Assembly (NCBI RefSeq): GCF_000165485.1
Contig: NC_014623.1
Coordinates: forward strand, 6,962,893 to 7,026,892
Reading direction: 5' to 3'
DNA from: Stigmatella aurantiaca DW4/3-1
GTDB taxonomy: Bacteria > Myxococcota > Myxococcia > Myxococcales > Myxococcaceae
Length of the DNA: 64,000 nucleotides
Shown: piece by piece, positions 19,623 to 27,985 of the stretch
Layout of the letters: every line of letters begins with the position of its first letter
Numbering within the stretch: the first letter of the stretch is position 1
Program-made: the position numbers and the translations under genes
Notes under the pieces: generated by a model
Databases searched by the model: none
Seen by the model: only the letters and a program-made list of their open reading frames with translations
Told to the model about the DNA's origin: nothing

Positions 19623-21545
19623 TCACTCGCCGGACTGCTTGAAGATGAACGGATAGGTGACGATCACCACGCCGCCGCCCTTGGGCTTGGGGAACTGCCA
19701 GGTCCGCACGCGGCCCGCCACGCAGCTCTCCAGTTCCGCGTTGCCCGCGGTGGACTGGGCCACGTCGGAGGAGACCACCCGTCCCTCGGCGTTGATGACG
19801 AACTTCACCGCCACCTTGCCGCCCAGCTTCGGGTACTTGGTCAGCTGGCTTTCGTAGCAGAACCGGATCTGGCTGCGGTTGCGCTGGATGACCTGGCGGA
19901 TGAGCTCCTTGTCCAGAGAGCCCATGACCATGGGCTCCGACGAGGTGATGCCGACATCCACGCTCTGCTTGCCTCCGAGCGTACCTACACCGGAGCCATA
20001 GCTGGCGGTGCCACCGCCACGGCCCTTGGTGCCGATGCCGCCGATGCCGACGGTGTCACCCGTGCCGCCACCACCGCCACCGCTGCCGCGAATGCCCAGG
20101 CCGCCGAAGCCACCCGAGGCGCCCGTCTTGGCGCCGAACATGTTGCCCATGGCGTTCTTGAGGTCACCGCCCAGGCCCGCGCTGCCAAAGATGGCGGCCG
20201 CGCCGCCCTTGCCCCCGAAGATCTTCTGCGTCAGGGCCCGGGCCTCGTCGCGCTTGTCCTTGACCGGGGCGCGGTTGTTCGTCTTGACCTCGTCCTTCTT
20301 ACCCATCTGGCCTTCTTCTTTTTTCTGCTTGGCGGCCAGCTCGCCGCTCTTCTTCTTCTCCTTCTCGGCCTTCTGCTCGTTGAGCTTCTCGAGGAACTTG
20401 TTCTTCTGGGTCTCGGGAGGCTTGATGATGAGCTTGGCCAGACGCGCGTTGTTACCCGCCAGTTCGTCGGCGAACGCCTCGCCGTCCCCGCTCCGGTTGG
20501 CCGCGCTGATGACGAACATCGTCCCGGCGAAGAACGTCAGCAGGAAGATGTTCAGCGTCCGGTAGTCCACCGAGTCGGCGAACGGCACGTGGACCTTCTT
20601 GGGCACGGCCTGGAAGCACACCTCCACCGTGACGCCGCCCAGGTCGACCCAGCAGAAGTCGTCAGACTCCAACGTCAGACCGTACGCTCCGCCATCATTG
20701 GAGGCCTTGCCGGACTCGATGACGGCCTTGAGATCCAGCGTCTCGTCCTTGCGGACCAGCTCGCCCTTCATCTTCCCGTTGAAGAGAAGCGTGAAGGACT
20801 GCCCATCCGTGCGCAGCAACTCCATGCTGGGATTCTCCAGCTTGGCGTCGCCCATGACGAAGTTCACGCCCGCGGCGCTGCCCACCGTGAAGGACGTCTT
20901 CTTGCCGGGGGCAACGAGGAACTCGCCCACCCGCTGATCTCCCCACATGAACCGCAGGGACACCCCGAGCGGACCGTTCGACTTGCCCCGGCGCACGGTG
21001 CGCACGCGCTCCACGGGGGCAGCCGCTTCGGCGGCCACGGGCTGCACCGTCTCGTGCTTCTGCGTGGCGAGGAAGGACGCATCCATCGCCTGCGGCACGG
21101 GCTCGGCGGCCGCCACGGGAGCAACGACCGCTTGCGCCAGGGACGAAGCCAAGGGGGCTTCCGCGATCGGCGCGGGCGCCACGGGCACCGCCACCGTCGC
21201 CTCCGTGCCGGAGACCGCGGCCGCGAGGTTCACGGCGGCCATGGCCGCCGGGTTCTCCAGGCGGATGGTGGTGCCACCCACGCGGATCTCGTCACCGAAG
21301 GCGATGCGCCCCTTGTTGACGCGCTTGCCGTTGACGTAGGTGCCCTCGACACTGCCCATGTCGATGATGGACAGCGAGCCATCCGCCGCAGCCTCGATAA
21401 CGGAGTGGATGCGGCTGACCTTCTCATCCTCCAGGCACAGGTGCGCCGAGGACAGGCGGCCGATCTTGATGATGTCCCGGTCGAAATCCTTCGACGAGAC
21501 AAGGGTTTCGTTTTTGAAGACTTTGAGCGTCAGAGGAACGGCCAT
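19623..21545 (-). CDS. gltG: Gliding motility protein GltG (FHA/TonB-type)
   Basis: The protein has 640 residues. The ATG at 21545 (MAVPLTLKVF) has GGGAG 6 nt upstream and starts directly with an N-terminal FHA domain (~1-95) bearing the usual IGR, SRIHS and GTYVNGKR motifs for phosphothreonine binding in the cytoplasm. An Ala/Pro linker and an unassigned middle region follow, then one transmembrane helix at ~328-348 (NIFLLTFFAGTMFVISAA). After it come a Lys/Glu-rich segment, a Gly-rich segment (GIRGSGGGGGGTGDTVGIGG), and a C-terminal TonB/AgmX-like domain (FCYESQLTKYPKLGGKVAVK). This is the GltG (PglI) architecture. Like GltJ, it is thought to span the periplasm from the inner membrane. FHA suggests Ser/Thr-kinase input. 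Confidence 0.92.
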   Translation of the reverse strand: MAVPLTLKVFKNETLVSSKDFDRDIIKIGRLSSAHLCLEDEKVSRIHSVIEAAADGSLSIIDMGSVEGTYVNGKRVNKGRIAFGDEIRVGGTTIRLENPAAMAAVNLAAAVSGTEATVAVPVAPAPIAEAPLASSLAQAVVAPVAAAEPVPQAMDASFLATQKHETVQPVAAEAAAPVERVRTVRRGKSNGPLGVSLRFMWGDQRVGEFLVAPGKKTSFTVGSAAGVNFVMGDAKLENPSMELLRTDGQSFTLLFNGKMKGELVRKDETLDLKAVIESGKASNDGGAYGLTLESDDFCWVDLGGVTVEVCFQAVPKKVHVPFADSVDYRTLNIFLLTFFAGTMFVISAANRSGDGEAFADELAGNNARLAKLIIKPPETQKNKFLEKLNEQKAEKEKKKSGELAAKQKKEEGQMGKKDEVKTNNRAPVKDKRDEARALTQKIFGGKGGAAAIFGSAGLGGDLKNAMGNMFGAKTGASGGFGGLGIRGSGGGGGGTGDTVGIGGIGTKGRGGGTASYGSGVGTLGGKQSVDVGITSSEPMVMGSLDKELIRQVIQRNRSQIRFCYESQLTKYPKLGGKVAVKFVINAEGRVVSSDVAQSTAGNAELESCVAGRVRTWQFPKPKGGGVVIVTYPFIFKQSGE

Positions 21546-21565
21546 GAAGGCTCCCGGTTGACTGT

Positions 21566-21586
21566 CCGCGGTGTCAGACACCGCGG
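21566..21586 (-). other. Hairpin just upstream of the gltG ribosome-binding site
   Basis: A perfect 9-bp stem (CCGCGGTGT / ACACCGCGG) has a 3-nt loop. No T-run follows on the minus strand, so it is not a typical terminator. It ends ~10 nt before the gltG Shine-Dalgarno sequence and might affect mRNA processing or translation. Confidence 0.45.
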
Positions 21587-21615
21587 GCGGTAGAAGGTTC
21601 CCGTACGGCGCGGAA

Positions 21616-21882
21616 TTACAGCTCTCCCACCGACTGCATCACCTTGTCCTGAAAATCCTCGCGGATGCGGATGAGGTTGGAGTGCTTCACCTTCTTGCGC
21701 GCCTCCACGTACTCGCCGTCCGGCTTGGTGAGGTCGCCTTCGATGGTGTCGTCCTCGAAGTCGATGCTGGTCGTCTTGTTGTAACGCACGTTGCCCTCGC
21801 CCCCCTCCTGGGCCCCCCCTTCATCCTGGGCGAAGGCCGGGGCCATCGAGAGCATCACGCACACGGTCACGAGCTTCCGCAT
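21616..21882 (-). CDS. gltF: Small exported gliding protein GltF
   Basis: The protein has 88 residues. The ATG at 21882 has GGAGG 5 nt upstream and starts a clean signal peptide (MRKLVTVCVMLSMAPAFAQ, cleavage after AFA). An in-frame GTG four codons earlier overlaps the Shine-Dalgarno and is rejected. The mature part is acidic at its start (DEGGAQEGGEGN), then has charged residues (IDFEDDTIEGDLTKPDGEYV) and a probable C-terminal amphipathic helix. Identification as GltF rests mainly on its place between gltE and gltG and its small exported nature; from memory the M. xanthus gene is also listed as CglF. It is thought to act in the periplasm with GltD and GltE. Confidence 0.78.
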   Translation of the reverse strand: MRKLVTVCVMLSMAPAFAQDEGGAQEGGEGNVRYNKTTSIDFEDDTIEGDLTKPDGEYVEARKKVKHSNLIRIREDFQDKVMQSVGEL

Positions 21883-22009
21883 TACTGCCTCCACAGGCCG
21901 ACTGGCCCGAACACGTCTACCGATTCTTCCATTATTTCAGGAATCCACGTTCGCATCACCTGGCACGGCTCCGCCACCCTCAAGAGGTCCATGCCAAGCG
22001 CTCACCGGC

Positions 22010-23437
22010 TCACATGAAATCGTCTGCCGGCTCGTCAGAGTCCGCCTGAGCTGGATTTTTCTGCTCATTCGCCCCTTGAGCCGGATCCGCCGCCCCTGCT
22101 TCCCCCGGAGGGGCCTTCTGAGGCGCCTGCGCGTTGCCCGCGGCATTGGCCGCCGTCCCACCCGCGGCCTTCTGCTTGGCTTCCTCGGCCTGGAGCATCT
22201 TCTGCTGCTCGGCCTGGAGCGTCTCCATCTGCTTGGCCTGGGCCTCGGCGGCCTTGGCCTCATTCTTGGCCTGGATCACCGCCTCCGCCTCGCGCAGCAG
22301 GTTGAAGACGGGGGCCTCGGCGTTGAGGGCGACGTCGCCTCCCGCCATGCCGATGTACTTCTTGTAAAGCTCGACGGCGCGCTCCGGGGCGTCCTTGGCC
22401 TGGTGCAGGATGACGGCACGGTTGAGGTAGATGGCGGCCACCTTCGGATCGAGCTTCTCGGCCGCGTCGTACTCCTGCATCGCCTTGTCGTACTGGCCCT
22501 GGCCCTTGTAGGCGATGCCCAAGTTGACGTGCGCGGCGGCGCTCTTGGCCCCGGCCTGAAGGATGCGGCGCAGGTGCTCCTCCGCCCCAGGATAGTCCTC
22601 GGCCTCCAGCGCCAACTGCGCCAGCACGATGTGCGAGGGCACATAGTCCTCGCGGGTTTCCAGGGCGCGCTTGAACTGCAGCCGGGCACCGTCCGCGTCC
22701 CCTTCCTGCTGGAGGATGAGGCCGATGGTGTGGTGCAACTCGGGATCATTCTCGTCGAGCTTCAAGGCCCGCAGGGCCACCAGCTTCGCCATGGCCAGCT
22801 GCTTGCGATCGAGATAGCTGCGCATCATCACCTTGAGGGCCGTGGTGGACTGGGGCTCGCGCATGAGCGCTGCCCGGGAGAACTCCATGGCCCGGTCGTG
22901 ATCACCCGTCTGACGGTAGATCTCCGCCAGGCGGGCCCGGCTCTGGGCATCGTCCGGGTAGCGCTTGAGGACATCCTGGTACAGGGCCACCGCCCCACCG
23001 ATGTCCCCGTTGTTCTGGGCCATGACGGCCAGGTTCTCGGAGGCCTGGCGCAGCGATGGCTTCTTCTTCAGCGCTGACTGGTACCAGGTCTTGGCCTCAT
23101 CCTTCTTGCCCTGCCGCTCGGCGATGACACCCAGGTTGTAGTCCGCCTCGGCGATGTTCGCGTCCGCCTCCAAGGCGGCCTTGAACTTGCGATCCAGCGA
23201 AGGATAGTCGAACGCCTTGGCCTTCTTCTGAGCGTCGAACGCCTTCACCGCGTCCTCGAAGAGGAGCTTGGCGCGGTTGGAGATGGACACAGGCTCGTTG
23301 TCCTTCGCCTGCGCCTGGGGATTCAGATTCTTCGGGCCCGTGGGGCCCGTGGCCGTGGAAGAAGTGCAGCCCGTGGCAAGCAGCACCACGGCCGCAACCC
23401 ACAGCGACGTACGGAGGCAACGGGTAGGAGTCATCAT
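22010..23437 (-). CDS. gltE: TPR lipoprotein GltE (AglT)
   Basis: The 475-residue lipoprotein has a type II signal peptide with lipobox LATGC (~residues 20-24), without an Asp at +2, consistent with outer-membrane sorting. At least seven TPR units span ~60-340 (e.g. NIAEADYNLGVIAERQGKKD, AHVNLGIAYKGQGQYDKA). The last ~100 residues are Ala/Glu/Gln rich and low in complexity. Its start overlaps the gltD stop codon by one base (TAATG), giving translational coupling. A second ATG immediately follows and either may be used. In M. xanthus this position is AglT/GltE, an outer-membrane lipoprotein of the gliding machine. Confidence 0.9.
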   Translation of the reverse strand: MMTPTRCLRTSLWVAAVVLLATGCTSSTATGPTGPKNLNPQAQAKDNEPVSISNRAKLLFEDAVKAFDAQKKAKAFDYPSLDRKFKAALEADANIAEADYNLGVIAERQGKKDEAKTWYQSALKKKPSLRQASENLAVMAQNNGDIGGAVALYQDVLKRYPDDAQSRARLAEIYRQTGDHDRAMEFSRAALMREPQSTTALKVMMRSYLDRKQLAMAKLVALRALKLDENDPELHHTIGLILQQEGDADGARLQFKRALETREDYVPSHIVLAQLALEAEDYPGAEEHLRRILQAGAKSAAAHVNLGIAYKGQGQYDKAMQEYDAAEKLDPKVAAIYLNRAVILHQAKDAPERAVELYKKYIGMAGGDVALNAEAPVFNLLREAEAVIQAKNEAKAAEAQAKQMETLQAEQQKMLQAEEAKQKAAGGTAANAAGNAQAPQKAPPGEAGAADPAQGANEQKNPAQADSDEPADDFM

Positions 23438-26400
23438 TACAGGAAGTCCTCAGGCTCTTCGTCGTCCGCGGACGCATTCTTGGGCGCGGAGCCGTCCTGA
23501 GCCCCGGCCGGGCGAGCACTGACGTCGGTCGCCGTCTGCTCACGCAGCTTCTTGGTGAGGTCGGCGAGATCCTCGCGGAGCTCTTCGGTCCTCGCCTGCT
23601 GGGCAGGCTCGTCCTCCACCACGGGCGGCGGGACATCCTGGATGGCCACCAGCACGTCCCCGCCCAGGGCCAGCTCCGCCCCCTTCAGCAGCGACACCCG
23701 CTCCTCATGCACCTCCGGGAACAGATCCGGGCGGTAGGTGGTGCGCAGCATCTTCAGGCTCTCGCGCGAGCAGTCGTTGAAGAAGTCCAGCTCCTGGCTC
23801 TTGGCGACCGCGCTGGAGAAAGCCTCGGTGGCCTTGTCTCGCAGCGGCGTGGCCTGGTTGGAGAACTCGTCGCGCAGCGCCTGCTCGGTCTCCGCGTCGA
23901 TGCCCGGCGGCATGGGCGCGTTGTTTATCTTGTCGGCGAACTCGTGGTAGGCGAGCCCGATGCGGTGCAGCGCGCAGATGGCGGACTCGGGGGCGCCGAA
24001 CGACACCGTCTGCACGTACTTTTTCTGCACCACGTCCAGCGCCCGGCCCTTGTCGGCGATGGAGCCTTTGAAGCGCTCGGGGCTGGCGGGCCGGCCCCAG
24101 GAGAACTTCAGGCGCAGGTACTCACGCCAGTCCGGCTCCACGCTCAGGAACTGAGCGCGCGCCACGGGCGACAGCGCCGTCTTCTCCAGGCTCTTCTGCA
24201 TGCGGCTGGGCAGCTTGTCGTAGTACTCGAAGATGCGGTCGTAGAGGCGCTTGGTGTCCTTGGCCCGCTTCAGCTTGTTCTCGAAGATGTCGACGATGAG
24301 GCCCTCGGCCGTCAGCACCTTGCTGGGCGAGCGCAGGTTGTCCTTCTCGTAGTCCTCCAGCATCTTCATCGCCTTGCCGTAGGCGCCGTTCTTGCCGTGC
24401 AGGGACACGATGGACAGGTAGATCTGCTCGGCGTCCTTCGCCTTGGGCCACGTCTCCAGGTAGCGCTCGCGGTTGCGCAGCGCCTGCTTGTACTGGCCCA
24501 GCCCCTCCCTGTAGGTGGCGGCGTTGAACAGGGCAATCTGCGCCTTGCTCTCCTCCCACTTCTGGGGAACGGCCGGCTTGTCGTCCGCGGCGCCCTTCTT
24601 CGCGCCCTTGGCCGGCTTGGCCTTGCCCGCGCCCTTCTCGGCCACGCTGCGCTCGTAGCCCTTCACGTACAGCTCGTACGTGTCGGCGGCCTGCGCGAAG
24701 TCACCGATGGCCTCCAGGGCCTCGGCATTGGCGTAGATCGAGTCCGGCACGAAGCGCGAGCGCGGGTACTGGGAGATGAGGCTCTGACGAACCTCGATGG
24801 CCCGGTCGAGCATCTTCGCTTTGAAGAAGTCCACGGAGGCGTTGTAGAGCGCCTGGTCCGCGATGGTCGTCTCGGGGAAGTCCTTGACGAACGCCAGGTA
24901 GGCATCGGCCGCCTTGGCGAACTGCTTCTTCTCCTCCAGCTGAGCCACCAGGGCGAACGAGGACTGCTCGATGAGCTTGGAGAGGTCCTCGCGGAACTTG
25001 CCCACCGCCAGCTTGTCGTTGGCGTAGAACTTCCGCGCCCACTCGTTCACCTTCGCGTAGTCCTTCTGGAGGTTGTACGAGTCGAGCACCAGGTTGGCGG
25101 CCACCTCGCCCGCGCGCTCCCCGTTGTCGAACTTGTAGTCCGGCTGGTTGAGGGCGATGTCGCTGAAGCGGGCCACCGCCTCATCGAAGTGGTTGTAGCG
25201 GTAGTAGATGTTGGCGGCCTTGAAGTTGATCTCCACCCGCTTCTCGGCCTTGGTCACGTACTTGAGGTAGCGCTCACACGCCTCGAGCAGACCCTTGCGC
25301 GGCTCGGGGATCTCGATCTTCTTCTTGCTGTCGCCGGTGGCCGGGGCCTTGAGCGTGCCCTTCTCCTCGGCGGCCTTGACGACCTCGTCATAGGCGAGCA
25401 CCGCGTTGTAGGCGGCGTTGTTCAGCCACTTGCCGGGCTTGCCGGGCTTGGGATTGCCCTTGTCGTCCTTGGCCTCCAACAGCTTGGCGTCCTGGAGGAC
25501 CACGAGGGTGTAGTTGAGCGAGGCCTTCTCGTAGTTGTGCAGGTGATCGTTGAGCAACTCCGCCCAGAAGAACCGCATGTCGTACGCCTTGGGGTTCTCC
25601 GGGAAGAGCGTGAGGTAGTCACCGTAGATGGAGTCCGCGTAGCGGAAGGTCTCCTCGTCGCGCGTCTTCTTGGCCTCGTTGTGCCAGGTGACGGCGAGGT
25701 TCGACAGGGTGCGCTCGGCCAGCTCGTTCGCATCGGCCAGCAGCCGCTTGTCCTTGTCCTCCTTGATGATGCCGGAGGCCTCCACTTCCTTGGTGATCTT
25801 CACCAGGCGGCGCACCTGGGCGACGGTGCGGTCCTTGTTGCCCATGCGCAGCACGCAGTCGACGATCTTCGCCTGGAAGCCTGGCGACTCGGGCGACAGC
25901 GGCTTCTCCTTGATGAGGGCGTTGTAGGTGATGGCCGCCTCGCGGTCCTTGCCATCGCCGTAATAAAGGTTGGCCAGCTGCCGCATCATCGCGAAGCGAT
26001 CGTCGGGCTTGGTGGCCACCTTGCTGAAGTCGTCGCGGGCCTGCATCACGTCGCCGTCGCGCGCGTAGGTGCGCACGTAGTCCGTGCGGGCCTCGCGCAC
26101 CAGCGTGTTCTTGCCGCTCTTGCCGCCGTCCTTCTCGATCGCGCTGGCGCCGGCCAGTTCGCCGTAGAGCACCACCGTCTTGAACTTGTCCTTCGCCTGG
26201 GCGTACTCGCCCATGTTGAAGTAGCACCAACCCTGCTTGTAGATCGCGAAGGCGTAGGCTTGGCTCTCGGTGAACTCCGCGGCCCGCCGGTAAGCCTCCA
26301 GGGCCTTCTCCAGCTCGGGGCGCTTGCCCTTGGAGTTGTTGAAGTAGTACTCGCCGAAGGCCAAGTACACGTCCGGCAGGAACTTGGACTTGGGGAACTT

Positions 26401-27009
26401 CTCCACCAACCGCTTGTAGGCCACCAGCGCCTTGCGGTCCTGGCCGTCTTCCATCAGGAAGTTGCCGAGGAAGAAGAGCACCTCGTCGCTGCGCTCGAAG
26501 CTCGGGTATTCCTGGACGATCTTCGTGTACTGCTCCACCGCGTGCTTGCCGTACTCCTTGGAGCGGGCAATCAGCTCCGCCTTCTCGGACTTGGCACGCT
26601 GCTGGCCCGCCGCGTCATTGCGGTTCATGGCCTGGATGAGATCGTCGTCCTTCCGGTTCGCCTCGAACTCGAAGTACTTCGACTCTTCCCAGTAGAGCTC
26701 GCCCAGGCGGAACAGCAGGCTGGGGGCTTCGGCCTGGTCCGCGGACAGGGCGATGATCTTCTTCAGGGATTCGATCTGTTCGCGGCGCTTGGAGGCGACC
26801 TGCATCTCCACGCCCAGGCGGAACTGATCGTATTGGAGCGCCGGGGCGGCCTTCTCCTCTTCCTTCTTACGGGTGATGTCGCCCGCGAGCGACTTGTCCA
26901 CCGTGGTGGCCGACTTCTTGCCGAGGTCAGCTTCACGAGGCGCCTTTTTCCCCTGAGCAGATGCAACCGATGCCAGGAGCACGAGGCAGACGAGGAGCGT
27001 GCGGCCCAT
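23437..27009 (-). CDS. gltD: Periplasmic TPR gliding protein GltD (AgmU)
   Basis: The protein has 1190 residues. The ATG at 27009 is chosen over one at 27087 because it directly opens a signal peptide (MGRTLLVCLVLLASVASAQ) and has GGAGAG upstream. The mature protein carries multiple TPR-like helical repeats across most of its length (FRLGELYWEESKYFEFEANR, EVLFFLGNFLMEDGQDRKAL, AFAIYKQGWCYFNMGEYAQA), with a Lys/Ala-rich insertion near ~815-840. M. xanthus AgmU is ~1200 residues and heads the same gene cluster. It is described as a periplasmic (and partly cytoplasmic) protein that decorates the helical gliding tracks. The export signal here supports a periplasmic location. It is the first gene of the cluster. 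Confidence 0.92.
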   Translation of the reverse strand: MGRTLLVCLVLLASVASAQGKKAPREADLGKKSATTVDKSLAGDITRKKEEEKAAPALQYDQFRLGVEMQVASKRREQIESLKKIIALSADQAEAPSLLFRLGELYWEESKYFEFEANRKDDDLIQAMNRNDAAGQQRAKSEKAELIARSKEYGKHAVEQYTKIVQEYPSFERSDEVLFFLGNFLMEDGQDRKALVAYKRLVEKFPKSKFLPDVYLAFGEYYFNNSKGKRPELEKALEAYRRAAEFTESQAYAFAIYKQGWCYFNMGEYAQAKDKFKTVVLYGELAGASAIEKDGGKSGKNTLVREARTDYVRTYARDGDVMQARDDFSKVATKPDDRFAMMRQLANLYYGDGKDREAAITYNALIKEKPLSPESPGFQAKIVDCVLRMGNKDRTVAQVRRLVKITKEVEASGIIKEDKDKRLLADANELAERTLSNLAVTWHNEAKKTRDEETFRYADSIYGDYLTLFPENPKAYDMRFFWAELLNDHLHNYEKASLNYTLVVLQDAKLLEAKDDKGNPKPGKPGKWLNNAAYNAVLAYDEVVKAAEEKGTLKAPATGDSKKKIEIPEPRKGLLEACERYLKYVTKAEKRVEINFKAANIYYRYNHFDEAVARFSDIALNQPDYKFDNGERAGEVAANLVLDSYNLQKDYAKVNEWARKFYANDKLAVGKFREDLSKLIEQSSFALVAQLEEKKQFAKAADAYLAFVKDFPETTIADQALYNASVDFFKAKMLDRAIEVRQSLISQYPRSRFVPDSIYANAEALEAIGDFAQAADTYELYVKGYERSVAEKGAGKAKPAKGAKKGAADDKPAVPQKWEESKAQIALFNAATYREGLGQYKQALRNRERYLETWPKAKDAEQIYLSIVSLHGKNGAYGKAMKMLEDYEKDNLRSPSKVLTAEGLIVDIFENKLKRAKDTKRLYDRIFEYYDKLPSRMQKSLEKTALSPVARAQFLSVEPDWREYLRLKFSWGRPASPERFKGSIADKGRALDVVQKKYVQTVSFGAPESAICALHRIGLAYHEFADKINNAPMPPGIDAETEQALRDEFSNQATPLRDKATEAFSSAVAKSQELDFFNDCSRESLKMLRTTYRPDLFPEVHEERVSLLKGAELALGGDVLVAIQDVPPPVVEDEPAQQARTEELREDLADLTKKLREQTATDVSARPAGAQDGSAPKNASADDEEPEDFL

Positions 27010-27098
27010 GTCTCTCCTATCCCGAAACGCGTGTCCCTGGATGCCTGCTTGGCGGGCAAGTAGCCGGGACTCTTTAGGAATTTCCATTCGAGGGCGTC

Positions 27099-27128
27099 AC
27101 TATGCCCAGGGTCCGCAAGGCCGGTCAA
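27099..27128 (-). promoter_or_regulatory. Candidate promoter for the gltD operon
   Basis: On the minus strand, TTGACC (27128-27123) and CATAGT (27104-27099) are separated by 18 nt, about 90 nt upstream of the gltD ATG. The -10 is a weak match (4/6). Confidence 0.4.
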
Positions 27129-27286
27129 CTGAGCCTGCTAGGCCGCTGTTGACGGAAAATCAGACTGGAAAAGTTCCGAGACGCTGTGTGAACACCTGCC
27201 GGATCCTTGCCATGTCGGACCCAGGGGGTATGGGGAAAGCAGCGGTCGTTTGCCTGGCCGCCCTGCTTGGGAATGTCCTCCGGATC

Positions 27287-27931
27287 ATGAGCCTCTTGCC
27301 CGAAAGTGCCAGCTTCGAAGAGCTGGTCCAGGACTACTTCCTCGCGGTCCGCGGCGCGGGGTTGATGCTGTCCGCGCTGGATACCGAACTGCTCACGTCC
27401 TGGGCCCGGCTGGGGGTGCCCTTCCAGGTTGTGGCCCGGGGGATCACCCGCTCCGCGGAGAAGGCCCTCTGGGACGCCCGTCCCGGAGAGCCCGTGCTGC
27501 GCAGCCTCCGCGCCTGTCGGCGTCAAGTGGAGGCGGAGATCAAAAAGTACCTGGCGCGGAGCGCGGGCGGCGGCGAGGCGGGCCCCGGACGCCCCGGCCT
27601 GACCTGGGAGGAGACGCGGCACGCGCGCCTGAGGGCAGTCCTGGAACGGATCGCCGAGCAATGGCCCTCCCTCGCCTCCCGCGTGGAGCAGTTGCAAGGC
27701 CAGCTCCTCTCCACCGTGCCTCAGGAGCCCGCACAACTCGACGTCCAGGAGCTGCGGGTGTTCTTCGCGCTGCTGCGTGCACAGCCTTTCGCCCAGCGGA
27801 TCCACCTGTGGCGGGCCGCGCGGCTCGACGGGGCGGATGCCCAGGCGATGTCGCCGCGCTCGCGACGGCTGTCACGGCGTTTCCGGGTCTTGGCCCAGGT
27901 GCGCCGCTACCTGGGGGTGGTGGAGGCCTAA
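27287..27931 (+). CDS. Unknown protein paired with a DnaC-like ATPase
   Basis: With the ATG at 27287 (MSLLPESASFEELVQDYF) the product has 214 residues; the frame stays open upstream and no strong Shine-Dalgarno is visible, so the start is uncertain. It is soluble and helical, with no signal peptide. The N-terminal ~80 residues (YFLAVRGAGLMLSALDTELL, GVPFQVVARGITRSAEK) resemble a small conserved protein that I recall accompanying DnaC-like ATPases in several deltaproteobacteria. The C-terminus is Arg-rich. It lies 54 nt upstream of the ATPase gene on the same strand. By analogy with DnaD/DnaB-DnaI loaders it might help recruit a helicase or act as an adaptor. That is inference only. Confidence 0.6.
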   Translation: MSLLPESASFEELVQDYFLAVRGAGLMLSALDTELLTSWARLGVPFQVVARGITRSAEKALWDARPGEPVLRSLRACRRQVEAEIKKYLARSAGGGEAGPGRPGLTWEETRHARLRAVLERIAEQWPSLASRVEQLQGQLLSTVPQEPAQLDVQELRVFFALLRAQPFAQRIHLWRAARLDGADAQAMSPRSRRLSRRFRVLAQVRRYLGVVEA

Positions 27932-27985
27932 CGCATGGGCCCCACTGAACGTCCGGTCAGCAGTCTGCCACGCAGGAGGATTGCT

